In this document: one piece after another, positions 16,901-23,248 of the stretch
Numbering within the stretch: the first letter of the stretch is position 1
Layout: the number at the start of each line of letters is the position of its first letter
Source: Pseudoxanthomonas sp. PXM01
Lineage (GTDB): Bacteria > Pseudomonadota > Gammaproteobacteria > Xanthomonadales > Xanthomonadaceae
Assembly (NCBI RefSeq): GCF_014851815.1
Contig: NZ_JACVAJ010000003.1
Span: forward strand, 1 to 64,000
Direction: 5' to 3'
DNA length: 64,000 nucleotides
Translations under genes and position numbers: made by a program
The notes under the pieces: model-generated
Told to the model about the DNA's origin: nothing
The model's input: the letters and a program-made list of their open reading frames with translations, nothing else
Database searches by the model: none

Positions 16901-17652
16901 GCAACGAGAGCGAGCTGCGCGGCCTGCCGGAAGACGGCGCGGGCGACGCGGACGTCGCCTTCCTGCCGCTGGACGACCTGCGCCTGTCGCGTTCGCTGGA
17001 CGAGTTGATCGCACGCCGCACCACGTTCCTGACCGAGTACCAGGACGCCGCCTACGCCCGCCGCTACACCGATCTGGTGACGCAGGTGCGCAGCGCCGAG
17101 AACACCCGGGCGCCCGGTTCGACCGCGCTGACCGAGGCGGTGGCCCGCTACTTCTTCAAGCTGATGGCGTACAAGGACGAGTACGAAGTCGCGCGCCTGT
17201 ACACCAGCGGCGAGTTCCAGCGGCGCCTGCAACAGCAGTTCGACGGCGACTACGAGGTGCACTTCCACCTCGCGCCGCCGCTGTTCGCCAAGAAGGACGC
17301 GCACGGCCGCCTGATGAAGAAGGAATACGGTCCGTGGGTGTTCAAGGCGTTCGGCCTGCTGGCGAAGCTGCGCTTCCTGCGCGGCGGCACCTTCGACGTG
17401 TTCGGCTACACCGACGAGCGCAAGGGGGAGCGCCAGCTGATCGCGGACTACGAGAAGACCATCGGCGAGCTGCTGGCCGCGCTGGATGCCGGCAAGCTGG
17501 GCCTGGCCGTGGAGATCGCGAGCATCCCCGAGCACATCCGCGGCTACGGCCACGTCAAGGAAAAGCACCAGCACGCCGCCAAGGCGCGTGAAGCGGAGCT
17601 GCTGGGCTTGTGGCGCAATCCGAAGGCGCTGCACATCGTGCAGGCGGCGTAA
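13945..17652 (+). CDS. Fused indolepyruvate:ferredoxin oxidoreductase family protein
   Basis: A 1235-residue cytosolic thiamine-diphosphate enzyme fusing the IorA and IorB functions; related enzymes decarboxylate aryl- or branched-chain 2-oxo acids to acyl-CoA with ferredoxin as acceptor. The N-terminal pyrimidine-binding region has GFISGYRGSPLGGFDLEL; the ThDP region has GIGCHYMVTWM and MGGEGVTW. Iron-sulfur cysteines follow (CEGCGDCGVKSFC, FRCVDGFCPSF), then the gamma-type domain (TGVGGTGVVTIGALLG, DQTGLAQKGGAVTTHIRIAR) and a C-terminal region ending in HIRGYGHVKEKH. The ATG at 13945 is preferred because a TACAAT -10 box lies at 13884-13889, so starts further upstream would precede transcription. 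Length fits the bacterial fused family. Confidence 0.94.
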   Translation: MTSTAELTSPSSANTPQIGVIDSDYTLEHKYTRTDGRIYLSGVQALVRLPLMQRLRDQAAGLNTAGFISGYRGSPLGGFDLELWRARKHLESAGVKFTPGLNEDLGATMVWGTQQTNLFPGATVDGVYSMWYGKGPGVDRCGDVFKHGNAAGTSKFGGVLALAADDHNCRSSTLPHGSEDEFVSAMMPVLNPAGVQDILDLGLVGWAMSRYTGRWIGFKTIAETVESSASVQVDPFAREIILPEDFAMPAGGLNIRWPNPPLDQEMRLHKYAVAAAQAFARANKVDRIVLDSPRARLGIVTTGKSYLDVLQALEYLGLDEQACADIGIRVYKVGMTWPLEPVGITEFAKGLEDIVVVEEKRAFIERQMKEYFYNWPASAGTRPSIVGKYDEGGEWILPSTGELTPATIAGVIGRRIQRFFTTESIEQRLRWMEEKEAEMALPRANFPRVPHYCSGCPHNTSTVVPEGSRALGGIGCHYMVTWMDRDTDTFTHMGGEGVTWSGQAPFTETEHVFQNLGDGTFFHSGSLAVRQSVATGVNITYKILYNDAVAMTGGQPVDGTLSVPQIAHMMRAEGVDTIVLVSDDIRKWSKRELFPSGVEFFDRAELDDVQRRLREVKGVSILIYDQVCATEKRRRRKRGKLPDPAKRTMVNTLVCEGCGDCGVKSFCVSVLPKETEFGRKREIDQSNCNKDFRCVDGFCPSFVTVHGGTPRKGKKANAADLLAALPAPAFKSDLNEPWNILITGVGGTGVVTIGALLGMAGHLEGKGASVLDQTGLAQKGGAVTTHIRIARTPEDIHAVRIAAGEADLVLGCDMVVVNDYWVLSKVRGERSQVVLNTYEAMPGTFTTHPDMQFPATDIVAGVKVALGGRDPLLVDATQIATALIGDAIGSNLFMLGYAWQQGLVPISFDAIMRAVELNGAAIEMNKTAFAWGRLAVVNPQAVQEAAGLIRNTQTESERTPRALQVLPPGEWESTEWGANAAPRNPGNESELRGLPEDGAGDADVAFLPLDDLRLSRSLDELIARRTTFLTEYQDAAYARRYTDLVTQVRSAENTRAPGSTALTEAVARYFFKLMAYKDEYEVARLYTSGEFQRRLQQQFDGDYEVHFHLAPPLFAKKDAHGRLMKKEYGPWVFKAFGLLAKLRFLRGGTFDVFGYTDERKGERQLIADYEKTIGELLAALDAGKLGLAVEIASIPEHIRGYGHVKEKHQHAAKAREAELLGLWRNPKALHIVQAA

Positions 17653-17663
17653 GCAGACAGAAG

Positions 17664-17686
17664 ACCCCGCTCCGGCGGGGTTTTTC
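17664..17686 (+). terminator. Rho-independent terminator after the oxidoreductase
   Basis: ACCCCGC (17664-17670) pairs with GCGGGGT (17675-17681) across TCCG, followed by a T-tract. It lies 12 bases after the stop and 12 bases before the convergent QueC-like gene's stop, so it may serve both. Confidence 0.8.
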
Positions 17687-17697
17687 CTGTGTGCGGG

Positions 17698-18525
17698 CTA
17701 GGAGCGCGCGCCTCTTAACCCGAGCGTGGCCAGTGCGCTGCGCAACGGCGGCTTCAGCGGCAACGCCAGTGTCCGGTAGACGAAGGACAGCGCGCGGCGC
17801 GTCCGCGGCACGCGCCACGCGAGGCCTTCCTCGATCGTGTACACGCATGGCGCACAAGCGCCGCAGGGTCGGCCACGCAACGGACGATGGCAGAACCACG
17901 TCATGTCCATCAGCGCGCTCCAGCCTTCGCGCGCGGCCTCGTCCTGCATCGCGCGCTTGTCGATCGGGAACAGCGGGAAGCTGAAGTGGCGGAACAAGGT
18001 GTACTCCGGCGTGCCCGCATGGCGCACGGACAGCCGGAAGCTGCGGTAGGTGCCGGCCTGTTCGAACGCCTCCACCTTCGACGACAGCAGTGCCTGCACC
18101 TTGTCGTCCACGTGCACGCTCAGCTCGATGCCGTCGATGCCGTGCTGTATGCAGAATTGCGGAAGCCAGGCGTACTGGCTGCCGATGTACATGTGCCGTC
18201 GCACCCTGCGCAATGCGTCTGCAATGTCGGCATCGTGATCCAGTTCCGCAACGCGGAACCGCCGCAGCGGCCGCAGCAGGTCGCGCGTATGCGGATGCCG
18301 GGCATGCAATGCCTCGGTGATCCGCTGCAGGCTCTGCAGTTCCGTGGCCGTGGAGGGCCGCGTCGGATCCTCCAGGTAATAGGGCGTCACCACCAGCCGG
18401 TGCTTCAGCAGCAGACGAAGCAGCTGGAACGTCGAATCCCAACCGCTGGTCCACAACAGGCGTACGCCTTCGTCGACGACGGGCGATGCGCGTTCGAGCA
18501 GGGACACGTGGTGTAGCGACGTCAT
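17698..18525 (-). CDS. QueC-like PP-loop ATPase with zinc site, specific function unknown
   Basis: A 275-residue cytosolic protein. Residues 23-36 carry an adenylating PP-loop, LLWTSGWDSTFQLL, in which SGWDS replaces the usual SGGxDS. Near the C-terminus C212, C221, C224 and C227 form C-X8-CGAC-APC, the same spacing as the zinc site of QueC (7-cyano-7-deazaguanine synthase). An aromatic-rich middle (HMYIGSQYAWLPQFCIQHGI) and a basic C-terminal extension of about 48 residues are not typical of QueC. PP-loop enzymes activate carboxylates or nucleobases with ATP to form amides, nitriles or thio-compounds. The gene is divergent from a diiron-oxygenase/VOC pair, not next to queuosine genes, so a specialised role is more likely than queuosine synthesis. 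Confidence 0.7.
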   Translation of the reverse strand: MTSLHHVSLLERASPVVDEGVRLLWTSGWDSTFQLLRLLLKHRLVVTPYYLEDPTRPSTATELQSLQRITEALHARHPHTRDLLRPLRRFRVAELDHDADIADALRRVRRHMYIGSQYAWLPQFCIQHGIDGIELSVHVDDKVQALLSSKVEAFEQAGTYRSFRLSVRHAGTPEYTLFRHFSFPLFPIDKRAMQDEAAREGWSALMDMTWFCHRPLRGRPCGACAPCVYTIEEGLAWRVPRTRRALSFVYRTLALPLKPPLRSALATLGLRGARS

Positions 18526-18731
18526 GGCCGGATGCTAGCAAGCGCACGCGCAGGTGGCCGCAGCTTCTCTTCACATTGCTTCGCATTGCATTAATCGCGC
18601 AGCGGCACGTCCTGTTCATTCCCTCTTTGCACGCGCTGCTCACGCCTGCGCTCACCATCATCCGGAGGAACGGCGCGCTCGTGCGCATGAGTGCTGGTGA
18701 TGCGTCGCGCCCCATCCGCAGGAGTCCATCG

Positions 18732-19454
18732 ATGCATGCGCAGCCCATGAACCGGGAGCAATTCTGGCGTTTCGCCGACGCCGCCAAGGAATCCACCGAA
18801 GCGCTGGCCGCCCAGCGCATGAAGATCCTGCCGGAGCTCGATGTCGAGGCGCTGCGCGGCTTCTGCATCCAGTACCGCTTCTTCACCATCGACTACATCA
18901 GCGACCTCGCACTGCTGGTCGCACGCCTGCCGTTCGGCGGCCTGCGCAGCCTGCTCGGCCAGATCCTGACCGAGGAGCTGGGCGAAGGCGATCCTGCACG
19001 CGCGCATCCGACGGTGTACGACCGCTTCCTCACCAGCATCGGCGTGGACCGCCAGGACCTGTCGAACGTGCTGCCCGCCAACGAGCGCATCCTGCAGGGA
19101 CTGACGCGCGACATGACCCGCCACCCCGTCGCCTACGGCGTGGGCCTGCGCGGAATGGGAGGCGAATGCCTTTGCCAGACCTACCTGTCGGTGATGTTCG
19201 AGCACATGCGCACGCACCCCTACCTGCAGGCGAACGCCGACACGATCGACTGGGAGTTCTGGACCATCCACACCGGCGAGGAGGACATCATCCACGGCGA
19301 GCTGACCCGCGCCGCCATCGACGAATACCTGCGCGACGACCCCAGCGTGCTGCCCGAGCTGGCACGCGGCTACGAGCGCAGCATCACCGCCTGGAACCTG
19401 TTCTGGCAGAACATCCTGGACGCGTATGCACCGCCGCTGGAGGTCGCGTCGTGA
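18732..19454 (+). CDS. Haem-oxygenase-like diiron (HDO) family redox protein
   Basis: A 240-residue all-helical protein of the iron-containing redox enzyme (TenA/haem-oxygenase-like) superfamily. The helix signature TEELGEGDPARAHPTVYDRF supplies E82 and H92, ten residues apart as in known HDO enzymes. E145 (MGGECLC) and H180, E184/D185 and H188 (IHTGEEDIIHGEL) are candidates for the remaining metal ligands. Relatives oxidise amino acids or fatty acids with a diiron centre in natural-product routes; this substrate is unknown. The ATG at 18732 has AGGAGT six bases upstream. The VOC gene starts on its stop codon (GTGA overlap), indicating translational coupling. Confidence 0.78.
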   Translation: MHAQPMNREQFWRFADAAKESTEALAAQRMKILPELDVEALRGFCIQYRFFTIDYISDLALLVARLPFGGLRSLLGQILTEELGEGDPARAHPTVYDRFLTSIGVDRQDLSNVLPANERILQGLTRDMTRHPVAYGVGLRGMGGECLCQTYLSVMFEHMRTHPYLQANADTIDWEFWTIHTGEEDIIHGELTRAAIDEYLRDDPSVLPELARGYERSITAWNLFWQNILDAYAPPLEVAS

Positions 19455-19885
19455 ACGCGGTGGCAGAGGCATCGATCGCCCAGTTCCATCTCGCGTTCCC
19501 GGTCCGCGACCTGGACGAGGCGCGCGGGTTCTATGGCGGCGTGATGGGCTGCACGATGGGCCGCCGCGATACCTCGTACCAGGACTTCGATTTCTTCGGT
19601 CACCACCTGGTCGCGCACATCGGCGCCGACGGCCGGCCGCTGCACAACGGACGCTTCGACGGCGAGGCGGTACCGGTACCGCATTTCGGCATGAACCTGG
19701 ACCGTGCTGCGTGGGAGGCGCTGGCCATGCGGCTCAAGGCCGCCGGCATTCCGTTCCATGAGGAGCCGCACCTGCGCCTGAAGGGCAAGCCCGGCCAGCA
19801 CGTCACCATGTTCCTGTTCGACCCCTCCGGCAACGCGCTCGAATTCAAGTCTTTCGACGATCCCGAGCAGACCTTCATTCCCTGA
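19451..19885 (+). CDS. VOC (glyoxalase/extradiol dioxygenase) family protein
   Basis: A 144-residue single-domain VOC protein with two beta-alpha-beta-beta-beta modules. The N-terminal motif AQFHLAFPVRDLDEARGFYG supplies a metal-binding histidine; HFGMNLD in the second module supplies another and ALEFKSF a glutamate, giving the two-His-one-carboxylate set used by glyoxalases and dioxygenases. DPSGNALE is the family C-terminal block. The GTG at 19451 overlaps the preceding TGA by four bases, so it is co-translated with the diiron protein. Substrate unknown; the coupling suggests action on the product of the upstream enzyme. Confidence 0.88.
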   Translation: MNAVAEASIAQFHLAFPVRDLDEARGFYGGVMGCTMGRRDTSYQDFDFFGHHLVAHIGADGRPLHNGRFDGEAVPVPHFGMNLDRAAWEALAMRLKAAGIPFHEEPHLRLKGKPGQHVTMFLFDPSGNALEFKSFDDPEQTFIP

Positions 19886-19888
19886 GCG

Positions 19889-20488
19889 TCAGCCGCCGCG
19901 TCGCCAGACCAGGCAGCGGTTGTTCGCCGGCATCGCGTTGTCCTTGATCAGCACCAAGCCGATGCCCCGCGCCAGCGCATCGACGGCCTCGAAATCGCGG
20001 ATGCCGGACGCGGGATCGCGATCCTTCAGCCACTGCTCGAAAGCGCGGTTGCTGTCGCTGGTGAAGTCGCCGTCGTAGTTGAAGGGGCCGTAGACGATCA
20101 GCAGGCCGTTCTTCGCAAGCACCTCGCCGACGCCGGCGAAGAATGCCTCGACCTGGGGCCAGCCCATGATGTGCAGGCTATTGGCGGTGAACACCGCATC
20201 GAAGGTCGCGTCAGGCCACGGGCCGTCGACATCGAGTTCGATCGTGGGCGGCGTGTTCGGCAACGCCATGTCGTCGAGCCAGGCCGTGATGCCCGGGAGA
20301 TTATCGGCGCGATCGCTGGTTTGCCAAGTCAGCCACGGCATCGCCGCCGCGAAGTGCACGGCATGCTGGCCGGTGCCGCTGCCGACCTCGAGCACGCGGC
20401 GCGTGTCGCCTAGATGGCGCTGCAGGACGTCGAGGATCGGTCCCTGGTTGCGTTCGCACGAGGGCGCGAATGGTTTCTCCGCCGCCAT
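19889..20488 (-). CDS. DUF938 family SAM-dependent methyltransferase
   Basis: A 199-residue class I methyltransferase-like protein. The SAM-binding glycine loop is RRVLEVGSGTGQHAVHFA near residue 35, the acidic loop follows strand 2 (WQTSDRADN), and motif IV-like TANSLHIMGWPQVEAFFAGV is characteristic of DUF938. A second family motif is LLIVYGPFNYDGDFTSDSNR. The substrate is not known for this family. Its ATG overlaps the stop codon of the upstream NYN-domain gene (TGATG at 20486-20490), so the two are translated together. It converges on the VOC gene, with only three bases between stops. Confidence 0.88.
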   Translation of the reverse strand: MAAEKPFAPSCERNQGPILDVLQRHLGDTRRVLEVGSGTGQHAVHFAAAMPWLTWQTSDRADNLPGITAWLDDMALPNTPPTIELDVDGPWPDATFDAVFTANSLHIMGWPQVEAFFAGVGEVLAKNGLLIVYGPFNYDGDFTSDSNRAFEQWLKDRDPASGIRDFEAVDALARGIGLVLIKDNAMPANNRCLVWRRGG

Positions 20489-21324
20489 CAGCCGGCAGAA
20501 CGCACGTAGATGCGCTTCAGGCCATTGTCGCCGCCGCGCTCCTCGACGGTGAAGTGGCGCGGATGCGCCTTCAGCAGGTCGCTGAGTTTCTTGTGCCCGT
20601 ACAGCCGGGTGTCGAAATCGGGGCGCACTTTGTTGAGGTAACTGCCGACGCTGCCGAGGAAGGCCCAGCCCTGGTCATCGCTGGCCTCTTCGATGGCCTG
20701 ACGGATCAGCCGCAGCGGCAACGATTCGTGCCTGCCTGCCTCCACCACGGGTGCGGCGGTCGGTTCCGCCTGCGCGGCAGGCTTCTTCGCGGCCGGCTTG
20801 GCCGCCTTCTTCGCGGGTTTCGGTGGCGACGGCGGCGCAGGCGGTGCCGGTACTTCGCTGCGCAACACCTCGACGTAGATGAACTTGTCGCAGGCCTGCA
20901 CGAAGGCGTCCGGCGTCTTGCGCTCGCCGAAACCGTACACGGTCAGCCCTTCCTCGCGCAGGCGCTGCGCCAGGCGGGTGAAGTCGCTGTCGCTGGAGAC
21001 CAGGCAGACGCCGTCGAACCGGCGTGTGTACATCAGGTCCATCGCATCGATGATCAGCGAGCTGTCGGTGGCGTTCTTGCCGCTGGTGTAGGCGAACTGC
21101 TGCACCGGGTTGATCGAATGCTTCAGCAGCGCCTGCTTCCACTGGGTCATGCGCGTGCTGGTGAAGTCGCCGTAGATGCGCTTGACGCTGGCGACGCCGT
21201 ACTTGGCGGTTTCCGCCAGCAGGCCTTCGATGACGGCGGGCTGCGCGTTGTCGGCGTCGATCAGCACGGCCAGCCGCGGCTGTTCGTCGTCGTTTTCGGG
21301 CCGGGCGACCGGACGGGATTTCAT
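20488..21324 (-). CDS. NYN-domain nuclease-like protein with C-terminal OST-HTH/LOTUS domain
   Basis: A 278-residue protein. Residues about 18-165 form a NYN (PIN-like) domain: LAVLIDADNAQPAVIEGLL, IYGDFTSTRMTQWKQAL, TDSSLIIDAMDLMYTRRFDG and VCLVSSDSDFTRLAQRLREE carry the acidic residues expected of a metal-dependent RNase. A lysine/alanine/proline-rich linker (SPPKPAKKAAKPAAKKPA) joins it to a LOTUS winged helix (LRLIRQAIEEASDDQGWAFL, GSVGSYLNKVRPDFD, LYGHKKLSDLLKAHP) that typically binds RNA. The ATG at 21324 has AGGA nine bases upstream; another ATG at 21333 is possible. RNA cleavage or surveillance is inferred from the domains. Confidence 0.85.
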   Translation of the reverse strand: MKSRPVARPENDDEQPRLAVLIDADNAQPAVIEGLLAETAKYGVASVKRIYGDFTSTRMTQWKQALLKHSINPVQQFAYTSGKNATDSSLIIDAMDLMYTRRFDGVCLVSSDSDFTRLAQRLREEGLTVYGFGERKTPDAFVQACDKFIYVEVLRSEVPAPPAPPSPPKPAKKAAKPAAKKPAAQAEPTAAPVVEAGRHESLPLRLIRQAIEEASDDQGWAFLGSVGSYLNKVRPDFDTRLYGHKKLSDLLKAHPRHFTVEERGGDNGLKRIYVRSAG

Positions 21325-21448
21325 GTGCGCCATTCCTGTGCAGGATCGGGTGCATTGTGCACCACGTCGCCGCGGCATGACCGGCGTCACTTGACGTTGC
21401 CGCGTGTGCCGACGACAGTCCGGAGGCTTCCGCTCCAGGACCCGATCG

Positions 21449-23077
21449 ATGCAACGACGCGACTTCCTCGCCCTCGGTGGCCTCACCCTCGCGGGGCTCG
21501 CACTGCCCGGCACGCGCGTCATCGCCGCCGAAGCCCTGCTGGAACCCGGTGACGTGGCGAAGAAGAAGCGCCTGGCCGATGCCGCGCTGGCAGCGGCGAC
21601 CGCCGCGGGCGCGACCTACTGCGACGTGCGCATCGGGCGCTACCTGCGGCAGTCGCTGATCACCCGCGAGGACAAGGTGCAGAACGTGGTGAACACGGAG
21701 TCCTCCGGCATCGGCGTGCGCGTGATCGCGCAGGGCGCCTGGGGCTTCGCCGCGACCAACGACCAGACGCCGGACGGCGTCGCGGCCGCCGCGCGGCAGG
21801 CCGTTGCCATCGCCCGCGCCAATGCGCGCATCCAGGGCAAGCCGGTGCAGCTCGCGCCACTGACCGGCACCGGCGAGGTGGCGTGGAAGACGCCGATCGT
21901 CAAGAACGCGATGGCGGTGCCGGTGAAGGACAAGGTCGACCTGCTGCTGGGCGCCAACGCCACCGCGCTGTCGGCCGGCGCCAGCTTCGCGGCCTCGCGC
22001 ATGTTCGTCATCAACGAGCAGAAGTACTTCGCCAGCACCGACGGCTCCTACATCGACCAGGACGTGCACCGCATCTGGGTGCCCTTCACCGTGACCGTGG
22101 TGGACAAGGCGACCGGCAGGTTCAAGACGCGCGACGGCCTGTCCGCGCCGATGGGCATGGGCTACGAATACCTGGACGCCAACCCGGCCGACAAGATCGC
22201 GCTGCCCGGTGGCGTGGTGGCGTACGGCGCCTCGTACGACCTGCGCGACGACATCGTAGCCGCGGCGAAACAGGCGCGGGCCAAGCTGACCGCGCCGTCG
22301 GTGAAACCCGGCAAGTACGACCTGGTGCTGGACCCGTCCAACCTGTTCCTGACCATCCACGAGAACGTCGGCCATCCGCTGGAGCTCGACCGTGTGCTCG
22401 GCTATGAAGCCAACTACGCCGGCACCAGCTTCGCCACACTGGACAAGCGCGAGCAGCGCTTCCAGTGGGGCAGCCCGATCGTGACCTTCACCGCCGACAA
22501 GACCGAGCCGCACAGCCTCGGCGCGGTCGGCTACGACGACGAAGGCGTCAAGACTCGGCGCTGGGACCTGGTGAAGGACGGCGTGCTGGTCAATTACCAG
22601 GCCACGCGGGACGAGGTCCATATCTTGGGCGAGGACGCCTCGCACGGCTGCAGCTATGCGGACTCGTGGAGCAGCGTGCAGTTCCAGCGCATGGCCAATG
22701 TCTCGCTGGCGCCGGGCAAGACGCCGCTGACCGTGGCAGAGATGGTCAAGGACGTGGAGAACGGCATCTACATCCATGGCCGTGGTTCGTATTCCATCGA
22801 CCAGCAGCGCTACAACGCCCAGTTCGGCGGCCAGCTGTATTTCGAGATCAGGAACGGCCAGGTGACGCGACAGATCGAGGACGCCGCCTACCAGATCCGC
22901 ACGCCGGAGTTCTGGAACGCCTGCACCGCCATCTGCGACGCGCGCGACTTCCGCCTCGGCGGTTCGTTCTTCGACGGCAAGGGCCAGCCCAGCCAGGTCT
23001 CTGCGGTCTCGCACGGCTCGGCGACCACGCGCTTCAACGGCATCAACATCATCAACACGGCCCGCAGCCTGGGTTGA
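21449..23077 (+). CDS. Tat-exported TldD-family metalloprotease (copy 1)
   Basis: A 542-residue protein. It starts with a twin-arginine signal, MQRRDFLALGGLTLAGLALP, supported by AGGA eight bases before the ATG. The TldD domain has GATYCDVRIGRYLRQSLITR, the zinc motif HENVGHPLELDRV (HExxxH) near residue 305, a later conserved cysteine (ASHGCSYADSW) and QRMANVSLAPGK. TldD normally works in a complex with TldE to degrade unfolded or modified peptides. The next gene is a close paralogue and the third a TldE-type partner, so this is a duplicated TldD plus TldE set. Export makes the site of action periplasmic, unlike the cytosolic E. coli TldD. Confidence 0.92.
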   Translation: MQRRDFLALGGLTLAGLALPGTRVIAAEALLEPGDVAKKKRLADAALAAATAAGATYCDVRIGRYLRQSLITREDKVQNVVNTESSGIGVRVIAQGAWGFAATNDQTPDGVAAAARQAVAIARANARIQGKPVQLAPLTGTGEVAWKTPIVKNAMAVPVKDKVDLLLGANATALSAGASFAASRMFVINEQKYFASTDGSYIDQDVHRIWVPFTVTVVDKATGRFKTRDGLSAPMGMGYEYLDANPADKIALPGGVVAYGASYDLRDDIVAAAKQARAKLTAPSVKPGKYDLVLDPSNLFLTIHENVGHPLELDRVLGYEANYAGTSFATLDKREQRFQWGSPIVTFTADKTEPHSLGAVGYDDEGVKTRRWDLVKDGVLVNYQATRDEVHILGEDASHGCSYADSWSSVQFQRMANVSLAPGKTPLTVAEMVKDVENGIYIHGRGSYSIDQQRYNAQFGGQLYFEIRNGQVTRQIEDAAYQIRTPEFWNACTAICDARDFRLGGSFFDGKGQPSQVSAVSHGSATTRFNGINIINTARSLG

Positions 23078-23248
23078 TCGCGCGATCCGGGCATCGCGAC
23101 GCGGTGTGTATGCCGAAAGTCATTTGACGCTGTCTCCACCGCGGCGCAAGAATCGGGGACGACCCGCGCGGTGGACATGGCGCGGGCCACAACGCGTCCG
23201 TCGCAGTCCCCCGCCTGCCCCGCGCAGGCCCAATGGTGGAGAACAGCC

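Noticed and set aside
13912-17634. 1240-codon open frame on the minus strand
   Set aside because: It lies entirely opposite the indolepyruvate oxidoreductase gene and is rich in His, Arg, Ala and Val as expected for the antisense of a high-GC gene; no domain is visible.
17698-18525. Calling the PP-loop gene queC
   Set aside because: The loop is altered (SGWDS), there is a C-terminal extension, and the neighbours are oxidative enzymes, not queuosine genes; queF lies 30 kb away and is not evidence of linkage.
18486-18731. N-terminal extension of the diiron protein from 18486
   Set aside because: It would overlap the divergent gene start and consists of basic, low-information sequence; the ATG at 18732 has a proper AGGAGT site.
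17698-19885. An antiviral defence system (QatC or Cap9 contain QueC-like domains)
   Set aside because: No QatA/B/D-like ATPase, nuclease, cyclase or effector gene adjoins the QueC-like gene; the neighbours look biosynthetic.
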